Assembly: GCA_963995505.1 (NCBI GenBank)
Contig: OZ023189.1
Span: 16,639,495 to 16,703,494 of the forward strand
Direction of reading: 5' to 3'
DNA from: Hypericum androsaemum
Lineage: Eukaryota > Streptophyta > Magnoliopsida > Malpighiales > Hypericaceae
DNA: 64,000 nt
Under the pieces are notes generated by a model, which was not told the DNA's origin, did not search any database, and saw only the letters and a list, made by a program, of their open reading frames with translations. Shown here one piece after another: positions 26,124 to 37,911 of the stretch (within the stretch, counting starts at the first letter, position 1; every line of letters starts with the position of its first letter). A program made the translations under genes and the position numbers.

Positions 26124-27225
26124 TTATCGCTTCTTTCCACATCGGAGCATCTGAAGAAGAAATAGCTTCATAAAAGTTTGTGGTTCATTATCAACAAGAT
26201 AAGTATACAAATTATTTTCAAAAGAAGTTTCTTTTCTTAGCCTTTTACTTCCTCTAGATTCCTCACAAGAATTTTCATCCTCATTTTCTAAACATGCAAC
26301 CTCACTATTATTTCCTTTATTTCCATTATCACAAATCCTTCTTGATTTTAAAGGAAATATATGTTCAAAAAATTCAGCATTTTTGGTTTCTACAATAGTG
26401 TTAACATCAAGTACATTACTCTTCAATACAAGAAATCTATATGCAATATTATTTTGAGCATAACTAATAAATAAACAATCAGATATTTTCGAACCTAATT
26501 TTTTTTCTTAGGATCAGGTAGCATTACTTTATCTAAGCACCCCCCACACTTTTAAATATTTCAAAGTAGGCTTATGACTTTTCCATAACTCATAAAGAGT
26601 TTTGCCGATCTTCTTATAGGGTATGTAAATAACATGCAGTTAACAAAGCATCACCCCAAAGATTTTCTGGCGCGAAGGAATTAATTAATAGGGCATTCAT
26701 CATTTCTTTTAAAGTCCAATTTTTTCTTTCAGCTACCCCATTAGACTCAGGTGAATAAGGTGGAGTTACTTCATGAATTATTCCTTCTTTTCAACAAAAT
26801 TCATTAAATAGAACATACGCACCACCTCTATCTGACCTAACTCTCTTAATCTTTCTATTTAATTAATTTTCTACTTCAGCTTTATACAATAGAAAAACAT
26901 CAAATGCCTCATCTTTATTTCTAAGTAAATATATTTTCGTATACCTAGAAAAATTATCTATAAAAGTTATATAATATTTCTTACCACCCCTAGACATAAT
27001 CTGTTTAAGGTCTCCTAAATCCGTATGAATTAAATTAAAGAGTTCGGTTCCTCTTTGAACTTTATGATTCGTCTTTTTAGTTAGTTTAGACTCTACACAT
27101 ATACCACATTTATTTACAAGATTATTTTCCTTAATTGTTACTAGCCCTTGTCTTTTTATTCGTTCAATATATTGTGCACTAACATGGCTTAATCTAGCAT
27201 GCCACATATCAAACGAATCAATCAA
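26124..27225 (-). pseudogene. Copia integrase region (broken)
   Basis: 27225-26863 encodes the GAG-pre-integrase zinc finger (WHARLSHVS...CGICVESK) and the start of the core (HTDLGDL, FIDNFSRY). The rest of the core is readable to about 26430 only through several stops and shifts (SDRGGAY, PPYSPESNGVAERKN). A linker fragment follows at 26426-26124. Confidence 0.85.
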
Positions 27226-27603
27226 TTAAGCAGAAGAAGATGCATTCTCATTATTCTCAACAACATTAAGAACAAAGAGTCCCTGATCACAATTATTATT
27301 TCCCACAAAAATATTGTTCCTAGTCATAACAATCTTGTCAGATTCGAAGGTCATTTTCACGCCAACTTCTCCCAACAGAGCAACCGAGACAAGATTAGCT
27401 CTAATAGAAGGCACATGGAGTACATCATTCAAAGCCAAGATTTTATCAGAAGTCAACTTGAGAAGAACCTTTCCTTTGCCAAGAACTGGAGTTGTTCGAG
27501 AGTCACCAAGGAATACTTGTTCTTCACTATCCCCTATTAGAGTGTAGGAGGTAAGCACATTCTTGTTAGCAAAAATGTGCCTAGTAGCACCAGACTTGAT
27601 CAC
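27226..27603 (-). pseudogene. Copia aspartic protease (active site lost)
   Basis: The active-site signature DSGAT reads KSGAT here, so the catalytic Asp is replaced by Lys. Two codons before that Val-Ile pair a Trp codon has become a stop. The remaining domain (VLHVPSIRANLVS, FVLNV) is otherwise typical. Confidence 0.85.
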
Positions 27604-28242
27604 TCACTTATTCACAGTGGTCATAATGTTGACTTCAGAAACTACAGCAATAATAACATCATCTTCTTCAACAAAGTTCACCTTAGGTTTAGGAGAATTA
27701 TCATCTCCCTTCTTATACCGACAAAATCGAGCAATATGACCAGATTTTCCACATACAAAACACGTCCCTTTCTTCTTGAAAGAGGTATTTGTGGGCTTGG
27801 GAAATTGATCAGGTTTCTTTTTCTCGTACCTCTTGTTGTTCGTGTTGTTCACCACCATATTAGCATTTGACGTCATCGCCTTGGCTTTAGCAGCATGCAT
27901 CTCCTTTCTATTGGTGTCTTCGACGATGATATGTGTGATCAGGTCAGTCAGTGCCATCTGCATGTACTTGTGCTTCAAATGCTGCTTGTATGATTTCCAC
28001 GAATCTGGCAGCTTCTCAATAAGGATTCCAGCAACAAACTCATCAGGCAAAGTTATATTTTTAGCCTTCAGGTCTTCAAGTAGCTTGTGGTACTCGTGAT
28101 CTGCAGCTTGATATCCTTTTCATCCGTCATCTCCCAATGATCGAAATTTCCGGTCACGAACTTCTGCTTTCCAACATCCTCGGTAGTGTACTTGACCTTC
28201 ATGGACTCCCAAATTTCTCGTGCCTCTTTGTACGTGCAGTAC
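27604..28242 (-). pseudogene. Copia gag, C-terminal part with zinc knuckle
   Basis: Shows the UBN2/gag core (ILIEKLPDSWKSYKQHL) and one CCHC knuckle (CFVCGKSGHIARFC). Upstream it reads through EIWESMKVKYTTEDVGKQKF to the 2.7-kb insertion at 28242. Confidence 0.85.
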
Positions 28243-30951
28243 TGTCACGACCCGAATCCGGGGTCAGTGACCGGCGCTAGACTTCAACTCATGTTATTCA
28301 CGAATAAATCTAGCCAGCCTCTAACGTATTCAAATTTATAATCATAAGTATTTAAACATAAAATTAAAACTTAATGATCTTTAGTTTCATATTCCAAATT
28401 TACAAAATATAGGCCAAGCTTTTTCTTTTTAATACATACTCCCAAGATCAAAACAAATTCTGTGACTACGGAGCTTCTAGATCAATGAGAAAAATACAAA
28501 CTGGAGACCTCCAGACCAGTCCCGGAGAATAAAGCAGACTTGGTACTATCAGAGTAGATCTCTGAACCAATACAACTCGTATTCGAGTTCCTGCAAAACT
28601 AGTGAGAGGGGGGGATGAGTGTTTTGGAACACTAAGTAAACAAATAAGATATGCATCGTAATTTATTTAGCTACTCAATCCGTAAACATACCTAAAACAT
28701 GCATATAACTAACATGGCAACTAAATTATGCAGAGATGTACATTATTCAAAGGTCATACTTACCAGATGACCAAATATAGCATATAATCACAAAGTCACA
28801 GAAACATGAGCAAACTACACAACATTCCATACCGTCACACAATTTGACACATGACACATAATTCTAATATCATATAGCAGAACTGACGAACATTCGGTAA
28901 GATCTAGATAGTGTCACTCCAACTCCAACACGAGGATACCATATCTCAAAGGCGCCATCAGAAACAAACCCCGCCAGCCAAACAGATCATATCAGAATCC
29001 ATTGTATCCTCAGTATATGTGCACATATGCCAACATCCCCGGTTGGTCACGGGTAGATCTCTGCCTACTAGACGTCCATATCACAGAGCGGAGCCATTCA
29101 TATAACAGACTTTCATATCATAACAAATTCATAAGCTCCCAAAATATTTCAAACATATCCAGTGCCCCGCTGGGCCAGATTAAACAAACTTTCACAAATC
29201 ATAATGTCATACAAATGCTCATATGACAAATGTACAAATGCACTCACATTACCATATTCAAATCATGACAAATAAATAGAGTGCGCTAAAGAAAGTACGA
29301 GTCACATATTATTTGTTTACCAATTTTGCAATCGTCCATTGGGATAATTTCCCCAATATATAGGTCTCGCTCCTTTTCTCGATCCTCCAAATTCAAATCG
29401 ATGCTTAACTCTGAAATGACCCAAAACAATTTCTCTAGTTACACAATATTTCATCCAATATTTCTCAATTTACCCCTTAAACTTTCTATTTGAAATAGGT
29501 TAGTCTCAATGACCTCAAAAGTTTCTCAATCAAAACCGTTGACAAAATTTTAGTGTCCAATATATTTCAAAACCTGTCGCATAGAAACATTACTCAAAAG
29601 TTTCTTTTTCTAAGATCAAATATTTACCTTTCTCCCTTTTATTTTTCTTGGTTATGGTTTCCAATGTTCTTTGCTTCGGTTAACACTTAGACTTACAAGA
29701 TACCTTTAATTGCACAAATTATCTAAACCAATCTACCGTAACCATGATTCCTTAGATCCACAATCACTTGTACTTTCCTTCCTGATTAGAAGTCATCATC
29801 CCTACGTAATCTTACCAATTGACTTCATCTAATAGTTATTGCCAAAACTAATTACTAACTTACCAATTCCACGATTAAATATCCATCGTATTCCAATAAT
29901 CCAGATTACAACTATTGAAGATTTGCTTACCATGGTGATTCCACTTCCTATCTTCTTTTTCTTATCTTTTTTTCTATAACTTGTTTCTAATGAAACTTAA
30001 TATTACAAACTTTCTTATTTAATTGACCTACTTACTATTTCTTTAATCACCCAGAAGTAAATCATCAAAAATATTAATCCTCCCCGCCTTTTTCTTTGTT
30101 CCATAAATTAAACAGACAAATTTATATCACAGACACTAAAGTTACCTAACTTGAATTGCTTTTCTAATTTCATAATAATTCAACGTAAATTAGAACATAG
30201 TGGACTATTCTAATTCACTTTTGTTCTTAATAGTCTTACTTTAAAAATCAATTACGTAGCCTAAAATAAAGGAGGAGATGAACTTACCCAAGTGAAATCC
30301 CCTACTCGGTCACTAAATCATCTCTACACTTCTTGTTTATTGGTTTGGTTCGTTCCTTCTTTTTTTTCCATTTTATTGTTTGGTTGAGTGAAATTTGTAA
30401 ATGACTAAATTTACTTCCTTCGCTTGGTTTTATCTTTTCAGATCTATCGCCTTACCTTTTTTTTTGCTTCGGTATCAAGCTTTGGTTACACCCATATTTT
30501 ACTCTTTCTTTTCTAAATAGATTTTACCAAATTCATTTTCACTATTTTATTTTGTCATTTGCTGCCTCTTAATTGTTTTGGTGAATTCTTAAGAACTTAT
30601 CTGTTTATAATGAGTCGCCACGTTTTTACTTCAACTTTCCTCTTGCCACATTTTTTTTCTATTTTCTTGCTGCCACGTTTCCTTCCCTTTTTATCTTTTT
30701 CACTTAGTTAATATATATTTTTAGTTCTAATTTGTTTAATTTTAAATAAGTTTGATTCTAGTTTTTATTTTTTTTCAATTAAGTTAACACCTATACTTTT
30801 ATTTAATATCTCGTACCAAATTATATTGAAACACATTCCTAGAATTTCTTGATGAGCAATTTGCATTGCTATTTTGCAATATAGTATATTATTAATTTAT
30901 CGAATAACTTAACATAGTTTAATTTATCTAAGTTTAATACCGGGTACTACA
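28243..30951. mobile_element. Solo-LTR-like insertion inside copia gag
   Basis: The 2709-bp block starts TGTCACGACCCGAATCCGG and ends CGGGTACTACA, with LTR-like TG and CA ends. The flanks AGTAC (28238-28242) and AGTAA (30952-30956) form a 5-bp duplication with one change. The copia gag reading resumes exactly outside it. I see no second LTR, primer site or coding region, so a long solo LTR is the best reading; a non-coding LARD-type element is an alternative. Confidence 0.7.
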
Positions 30952-31340
30952 AGTAACATCAAACAGGTCGTTAGATAAAGTGCTGAGGATAGTATGCATG
31001 CATACCTTATTGGCATTTAACCATGCCTCTTGCACCGCTGGGATGGCCTGGGGCGAAGGTCTGCCTTCGGTAAGGGCAGAGACCACCCCATGCATGTCGA
31101 GGACGGTGCAGACTCGCTCTGCCACCTCTTGTAGCTGACACCAGTAAACACCTCTATTTTAGAGATGTCTGGAAATGGCTTGGCGAACGTGACAGCAGCA
31201 GGCCCGGGCGGAGGAAGCATCGCAGCAGGAGGCAAGGTCGGAGATGGACCGACGGGAATAACAACAGTAGGATTGGTGGGAGTAGCAGCAGGGTTATCGA
31301 CAGCAGGAGGAAAGGCAGCAGCATCGTCGGAGGAAGACAT
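30952..31340 (-). pseudogene. Copia gag, N-terminal part
   Basis: ATG at 31340, an Ala/Pro-rich leader, then KIEVFTGVSYKRWQ. A one-base shift occurs near 31120, and the frame continues to NANKVCMHTILSTLSNDLFDV at the insertion point. Confidence 0.8.
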
Positions 31341-31353
31341 TGATTCTTAAGAT

Positions 31354-32079
31354 TGTTGGCCGAACCACAGCTGCGGAAACTCGAACAAAAATTGAACTGA
31401 ACACCGATAGTCTGAGTCGTACTGCGGAGCACTGTCCTTAAGAATCAATTCACCAGGTGGTGATGATTCTCCAGGATTAAACAGACTCGTCCAATGAGAA
31501 GCCTCGGGTAACCTGTAAACTAAAAAGAACAAGAAAGCACTCTGAAGTAACGTATGTTAGAGAGGAGAGGAAAGGTGTGGTGTCCTCTGACGGCTCACAG
31601 ATAGCCTCCTTATATAGCAGCTGAAGGAGAACGTGCGGGGCAAAAAAATCAGGGCCATTAAGTGAACGTTGGTAACCACTTTGACTGGAAGAGTTGAACA
31701 CGTTCTAGCAAAAAATTTGGGGAGGTTTTGGAAGATCAGAAAATGTTATTGACTTGGTACCAATTTTGAAAATAAAAGAAGAATCTCTCCTTTTACATGT
31801 AGGCAAAAATAATGTCGGATAAGTTGGAAGTTTGTTACGTTTCCTGTAACCCCTTCCATAAATCCCTTAATCAAGTTAGGCCCATTTTATTTTTAAAAAC
31901 AAAAAGCAAGGCCTTTTCTTTTCACAGGCTCTTTACAAGCCCAATAACATACTTCTCGTTTTAAACTAGCTTTTCTTCCTTGCGAAAACCGATGTGGTAC
32001 AAAGATTTGGCAAAGGTAAGTCAAACTCAACTTTTGACCTCATTATTTATTGTTGTTTCTCTCTCTCCATTTTCCAACA
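31354..32079 (-). repeat. 5' LTR of the copia element
   Basis: 726 bp, TGTTGG to CCAACA. It matches the other LTR except for a private segment at about 31801-31912. Confidence 0.9.
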
Positions 32080-32358
32080 GTACGCAGGCCAAAAAAATTT
32101 AGAGTGGTTGGCTACGGTCGAGGAGATTCTAGAATTCAAAGGTGTTCGTGAGGACAAGCGTTTGGTGGCAATGCAACTTTGTGGAAGGGCAACTACTTGG
32201 TGGCAGCAACTTAAGTTGGCTAGGAGCAGGATGGGTATGCCCAAGATTGTTACGTGGGAGAAGATGGAAAAGTATATGAGGGCGGCCTTCCTTCCCTGCA
32301 ACTTTCAGCGCATGATGTACCAGCGACTTCAAAAACTGAGCTCAATTTTTGTTCTCTA
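32080..32358 (+). pseudogene. Ty3-type gag, second part
   Basis: Continues the gag core broken at 23307: WLATVEEILEFKGV, then LCGRATTWWQQLKLARSR and the TWEKMEKYMRAAFLP segment, the classical retrotransposon gag (PF03732-type) signature. It stops early at 32358 by a frame disruption, and short zinc-knuckle-like remains follow to about 32420. Confidence 0.85.
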
Positions 32359-32613
32359 ATAGGGCTACATATTTGTGTGGTGCGATGTTGTGGCTTTGGA
32401 CACATGTCACTTGTTGTTGGGGTGTCCTTGGTAGTTTGATAGAGGTATCATGCTGGTCCCAAACAAGGTTAACTGTAAGGCGAAGCTAGAGCCTTCGAGT
32501 TCGAGTACCAACATGTGCTTGTGATTTGAGTTTGAGGACAAGCTGCAAGCTTCTGAAAATGATGATTCTAACGACAAAAATTTAAGGGCGAATTTTCTCC
32601 AACCCGGAGAGAA

Positions 32614-33098
32614 TGATGTGGACGAGTTGGCGTAGAAATTCTTTGAAAAGGAGAATCTGAGTTAGATACGAATGGTTTTTTTTAATTAAGTGTATATGCA
32701 TGGGTCTTAATTGCGGAGCACATGTACGTGTTCATTTTGAAGACGAAAGGTTCCTTTTAATTAAATAATGTTGACGTGGGGTCAAGTTTAATTAAATAAG
32801 GTAGTTGTAGGGTCCTTTTATTTGGCTATATAAGGAACTTTGTAATGACGGGATACTTATGAATTATTTTATCACATCACTTGAGTTGATTTGCTCAAGC
32901 TTATTACAATTATCGTAAGTTCTTTTGACAGTTGAAGAGGACATTTCCAAGTATTATTTGAATACGGATTTGTATTATTATCTACGTTTCGTTATTCATT
33001 TGAATCAATGGCTTAGTTGACTTATATTTTTAGTATGATTCCGATATTTTCTCAAATCAACGAATTCGTGTGGCTTATCGATACACGCATATGTGGCA
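32614..33098 (+). repeat. 3' LTR of the gag-only element
   Basis: 485 bp, starts TGATGTGGACGAG after the purine tract and ends GTGGCA. It is longer than the left LTR by several indels. Confidence 0.85.
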
Positions 33099-33356
33099 GC
33101 TAGTACCACCAAAAGCAAGAAAATGCTAGTTCATTTGATTGCATGAGCAACAAACTCATGACCACCAAGAAATAGGACTGGGATCCAAAAATTTTACAAT
33201 AATTATTCCACAATTAGAATGATTTCATAATAGATCTTATTACTGTATACATTTTCTCTGGCACTTAAATTTTATTAAAAAACTTAATTGTTTAAATATT
33301 AAATGGAATTATCACCTTAAAATTATTTATCAAATCATCATCACTACTTGGATAAC

Positions 33357-34724
33357 TTACACTCCCATGGTCGTAAATTCCTCAAGGAAAGCTCGAAGAT
33401 CTCGATTCGAAGAACCACCTTCTTGGACAGCTTTCCTCCCTAATTCTGCGAGTTCCCTAGCTCTCCTCATCTCCTCCGCTTCTTCTCCCACCATTACGCG
33501 AGCCAAGGCCTTCTCTAAATCTTCGCTCTTCATATCATCAACAACGATCCTCGCCCACTTCTTGGCCCCGACAGGGGCCCCGATCTTCAACACCTCAGCC
33601 ACGAGCTTCTCATTGTAGAACTGCTCCGCAGCCATTGGCCAGGTGATCATTGGCAGCCCCGCGGATATTGCTTCAAGCGTGGAGTTCCACCCGCAGTGAG
33701 TCACAAACCCGCCTACTGCTCCGTGCTCCAGTATCAGCACCTGAGGCGCCCATCCTCTTATAATTAGCCCTCTCCCTTTAGTCCTCTCTTCGTACCCCTC
33801 AGGCAACCAATCCTCACTTCCACTATTCGTTCTTCTTCCCACCACCCAGATGATGTCCAACCCGGAATTTTCTAGTCCGGTAGCAATCTCAAGTAGCAGG
33901 GGAGAGGTAAGCATTGCCATGGACCCGAAACAGACATAAACCACGGAGTTTGGTTCCTTGCGGTCGAGCCATTTCAGGCAGGCGTGGTGGTCTCGCTTGG
34001 CCTCGGTAGAAAGGGGTCCGACGTGCCAGACCTTTCTACCGAGGAAGTCCCTGAAGTGATGGGCTTATTCGGGCTCAAGTTCGTAGAAGCTGTTGGCGAT
34101 AACTCCACGGGCCCTGAGCTCCACCTGGCTACCTTCATCCCATAATTTGGAGAAATCCGACTCGTGAGTTTGGTATATGGGTATCTTGCTTTTTGTCATT
34201 TGGATGTCCCCTGGGAAGTTTGGAATCACAAAGGGCTCGTCGTCCGATGAGACTCTGTCGTGGGGCCTGTACAACCTGATGCACTCCATGGCGGAGCTGG
34301 AAAAGAAGCAAGTCCCCCGGAAGACAACAGTTGGGACACCGCACCTGGAGGCGACGTCTGTGACCCACGGGACGAACATGTCCGCGACGAGGCAGTTGGG
34401 CTTGTGCTCCTTCAGGAGGGCTTCCAGAGGGTGGCAGAGCAAAGCCAATCCCTGGAACAACTTACCTATAGCCCGAGGGGATGAATCCACCATGTCGAAG
34501 TGGGAGACACCTTCGGGTAGTCCTACTTCCTTGGAAGGGAACCTCACTTTGAGGAACTGGATGTCGGGTTCTTCTTCTTCATCGGTTGAAGTGGTGATTA
34601 TGCTTGCTCGTGCGCCTTGTCTGGTCAGGAGCTTGGCAAAGTTCACCATTGGGATGGTGTGGCCATGTGCCGGCATCGGGAATATGAATACGTGAGGCTT
34701 TTGAGGACTGGGGAACACATCCAT
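33357..34724 (-). pseudogene. UGT73-group glycosyltransferase with one internal stop
   Basis: One frame spans 34724 to 33357 with a single interruption: TAA at 34065-34067 (codon 220). The intact paralogue at 38969-40360 has TAC (Tyr) in EPEYADHF at that place, so it is a one-base C-to-A nonsense change. Everything else looks functional: H22 in PAHGHTIP, the Asp of LVADMFVPW, and a complete PSPG box from WAPQVLILEHG to AAEQ with HCGWNST. Excluding stops the frame holds 454 residues. The linker after TTSTDEEEEPD is shorter than in relatives. The stop precedes the donor domain, so the truncated product should be inactive. Sequencing error or a segregating allele is possible. Confidence 0.9.
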
Positions 34725-35257
34725 TTGGCCTCGTTGCCTGTTGGTAGGAGATTAGAGGAGGATTGTGCATAGGTTAGTCTTTAGGTCTATAGTACTATTT
34801 ATTGGCGCTGGGTTGGTTCACAATTATTGTTTCCATTTATTATGAGGGTGGATGGCGGTGACAAATGGACTTCACCGGTGGATGGTGGTAGGAAAGTGGC
34901 TAATGGCACTCTCTTAATAAATGTATTCCGAAAAATCGCAATATGTCCCTTGATGATAGGCGCCATTGGCATAGAAACGGTACTACATGCTCTTAAGAGG
35001 TTGCAAGATAATCAAACAATGCTGGTTCAATCTATTGAAAATGATTCGAAACGAATTTTTCCCACTCAAATTTAGGAAATAAAATTACACGTATCACATT
35101 CTAACAATTTCATACAAACTGGACTATTAGGAGACTCGTTGTCGGCAAACGGAAAGGAAGTTCCTCTTTTATAACCAAAGTTACTAAATAAAAAATTCTG
35201 GCAAAAAACTACGACTTAGAATGAAAAAAATTGACCATTGGTCAAAGATCTCAGTGG
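34725..35257. other. Upstream region of the interrupted UGT, no gene seen
   Basis: No coding sequence supported. The part next to the ATG is weakly similar to the upstream DNA of the 38969-40360 gene. Confidence 0.4.
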
Positions 35258-35271
35258 AATATATGCGTATA

Positions 35272-35431
35272 ATTTAGTTTGATTAAGATGTCTCGAATTC
35301 GAATTTTGAGAACGCATCTGTGTTAAATTCTTGTTAGGAGAGCTTTCTCACCTTCCAAAAATTTCACCCTACTTAAATTTGGATTAGTAAGCACACTAAT
35401 GTGAGTCTAGATACCAGGTGGTCTAAAAACA
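35272..35431 (+). mobile_element. SINE with 14-bp target duplication
   Basis: The flanks 35258-35271 and 35432-35445 read AATATATGCGTATA and AATATATGCATATA. The 160-bp body has an eroded B box near its start and a 3' half (CTTGTTAGGAGAG, then TAGATACCAGGTGGT) like the SINE at 15362-15545. Confidence 0.75.
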
Positions 35432-35530
35432 AATATATGCATATACTCTGAATGAACCAACACAAATACTTTGAATTTAACATTGCTCTTCTCATTCAAT
35501 AGACGGGGCCAATTATGATTTTTTTTTCTT

Positions 35531-36964
35531 GGGATAAATTCATTTTAGTACTTTGTAGTTTTACCTATTTTGTCTGGAATACCATGTAATTCTAAATTGG
35601 TATTTTAGTACCCTGTGGTTGACCACCTATTTTTCGGGCAGGTCCAGGGCATCTACCCGTCCAAACTTGCCTGAAACGACATTGTTTTGAGATGACGTGG
35701 AAGACACGTGGCGGATAACTTTCTTAAGTTAAAGCTGATGTCTAATATGGTAAATTATCTAAACAACCCCTAAACTTTTTTATATAATATAAAAAAATTA
35801 AAACTTCTTCATCTTCTTCCCTCTACCCCTCTCATATGTAAACAAGTTTCCTTTTCCTGATTGTTGTTGGGAACAAAAATAAGGGTTTCGTTTTTACAAA
35901 TTTTCCTCTCTACAACTTCCAAAATTCCAATTCCCAATCAATTAAGTGAGAACCTAGATTTCTGGAATAGAAATTCCTCGATTAGAATCTCCACGAGGTT
36001 AGAAAAGAAGCGGGCCTTTGATTTTGTTCATATGATGGCTTCCGTAGGAGCTCCGGTTCGTGGAGGAGATGGATACCTCCTCGGGTTCGCCTATCCACCA
36101 GTGGTTCCCCGCTGCGGGGTTGTATCTTGACTCGGCTGCCCTGCCTGAGCGGGAGGGATCCATCTCGCCGTCAAGTTTGCGATGCAAGAGCAGGCTGGGA
36201 GGGATCCATCTCGACCAGATACTGGAACACTAACGAGTAGAACTTGGCAGCTTTAATCCAGTCTTTGCTCGTGTAGAGGTCAGAAGAGGCTGCGCCCGTG
36301 GATAAAGATGCGACAGAGGAGGTGGAGGAGGCTCCGAGGACCTTGTTGAGGCAGGGCCAGCGGTTACCACCTATAGGAATAACGAAGTTAAGGTTGTCGC
36401 AGAGGGAGAATAAACAGAAGCTGCCGAGGTTACAGGTCTCGCCAGCGAGGGTGACGATGTAGGACGACGATTAAGAGGAGGCCAACAAAGAGGCCCCGCA
36501 CCAAAAGGTTCCTGCCAGTTGCCGAAAAGGAAAAGAACGAAATTAGAATCTTCTGTATTTCTTGGTTTTTTTTTCTTTGGCTTTTTTAATGGAGGGAAGG
36601 AGGGGGATGGGGTCGAAGGAGGGAGAAAGGTAGGAGGAGAGAGGGAAGGGGGTGGAGATGAGAGAGAAGGATAAGTTTTTTATAGTATTTAAATAATTAG
36701 TTTTTGAAAAAAATTATAAACAAATTAGGATCGTATAGGTAATTTACCATAGTTTGTGTCAACTTTTAACAAGCCTACTCTATTACCACGTGTCTTCCAC
36801 GTCGTCTGAAAATGACGTCGTTTCGGCCGGGTTTGGACGGGTAGCTGCTCTGGACCTGCCCGAAAAATAGGTGGTCAACCACAGGGTACTAAAATACCAA
36901 TTTAGAACCACATGGTACTCCAGGCAAAATAGGTAAAACTACAGGGTACTAAAATAAACTTATC
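35531..36964. mobile_element. Long-TIR element C with captured coding-like DNA (Pack-MULE-like)
   Basis: TIRs at about 35531-35770 and 36690-36964 match for over 200 bp with small indels. They share AATTGGTATTTTAGTACC, GGTGGTCAACCACAGGGT (right) and an ACGTGGAAGACACGTGG segment. The interior is GC-rich. On the minus strand (about 36490-36190) it reads without a stop through NLGSFCLFSLCDNLNF and WIKAAKFYSLVFQYL; I do not recognise the source gene. The pattern fits gene capture by a Mutator-like element. Target duplication unclear in the T-rich flanks. Confidence 0.65.
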
Positions 36965-37601
36965 TATTTTTTTAAACGGAGGGACCAGCAATAGTTACAT
37001 CCAAGGATTTAAGGTAGCTGCCTAAAATCTGTTAGCACTCAAGGTTTTTACAAACGACTCGAAGAGGTACCCAAAAATTATTATTTCATTATATGTATAA
37101 CACGGGGTAGGCATTAGTCACGAAAACCTTATAGTATAGAGATAGACTCCACTATTAAAAAGAAAAAAATAAAAAGTCAACACATTCTTCTAGACACACT
37201 CTCTCCTTGGAGAGAGAAATCAATTTTTTCTCTTCCGTGGACACTCTCTCTCCTATGACTTTTTCTATTTCCTAGATAAAAGGGAGAGAAAAATAATTTT
37301 TTTTTATAAAAGGGAGAGAGAATTCGAGAATCGAGATGGCCAGATGGGAAAAAGTGTTCCACTTTTTAGTTCAACCTTATGAACCGATAAAATTTGGATC
37401 AAATTTTCGAACGGATCGCCTGGTTCAATCAAATTTTTGAACGGTTCCACAAATCAAATTTTCGTAGGCTTAGCATTTTTTTGGCCAAATACGGTACGAC
37501 TTTTGTTCTGAATCGTTGTCCAACCGGTCAAACCACGTATTTTAAAACCTTAGCAGAAACTAAACCATGTTCAAGTACTATCAAGGGAAAAAATCAAAAT
37601 T

Positions 37602-37894
37602 CTATCTGGCTACTGTCTTGTGGTTGGCCCCTCAGACTGCCGACTTGTGGGATCAGCTAGGACAGTTGATAGGCGATGTTACTCTGGTCTATTGGCTAGA
37701 GGCGTCGCTTTGACTACTCGATTTGTGAGTTTTAGCAGAGTAGGACCTAGAGTTGACGGGTTCTCCTCTGGTCTATTGACTAAAGAACCCCACCCCTTAG
37801 ACTGCCCAGGATGTGGGACCAGCGCAGGGTAGGCCGTGGGGCTCTCTTTGTACTAATTTTCTTTTTTTTATGAAGTTTTCTTTTGCAAAAAAAA
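37602..37894 (+). mobile_element. 5'-truncated LINE with 17-bp target duplication
   Basis: GGGAAAAAATCAAAATT occurs at 37585-37601 and again at 37895-37911. The 293-bp body ends in the typical plant LINE tail: a T-rich stretch, TATGAAGTTTTCTTTTGC and a run of A. Truncation and target-primed duplication are seen directly. Confidence 0.85.
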
Positions 37895-37911
37895 GGGAAA
37901 AAATCAAAATT

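Larger units (their letters stand above)
23308..32079 (-). mobile_element. Ty1/copia LTR retrotransposon, degenerate, nested
   Basis: LTRs at 23308-24054 and 31354-32079 begin TGTTGG and end CCAACA. The flanks GTATG (23303-23307) and GTACG (32080-32084) are a 5-bp target duplication with one change. Minus-strand order is gag, protease, integrase, reverse transcriptase, RNase H, diagnostic of Ty1/copia. A G-rich polypurine tract (CGTGGGGGAT) precedes the 3' LTR. Coding regions carry stops and frameshifts, and a 2.7-kb LTR-like insertion splits gag. Without it the element is about 6.1 kb. Not capable of autonomous movement. Confidence 0.93.
22463..33098 (+). mobile_element. Gag-only LTR retrotransposon (Ty3-type, TR-GAG), host of a nested insertion
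   Basis: LTRs at 22463-22902 and 32614-33098 run TG to CA. A primer-binding-like site (TTAGTATCTGAGC, near the initiator-Met type TTGGTATCAGAGC) follows the left LTR, and a polypurine tract (CCCGGAGAGAA) precedes the right one. The internal part is a gag ORF split by the copia insertion; I see no protease, reverse transcriptase or integrase of its own. Without the insertion the element is about 1.86 kb, the terminal-repeat-with-GAG format. The LTRs differ by indels, so it is not very young. No 5-bp target duplication was found. Confidence 0.85.

Noticed and set aside
31165..31350. Plus-strand Ala/Gly-rich ORF
   Set aside because: Antisense shadow of the Ala/Pro-rich copia gag leader.
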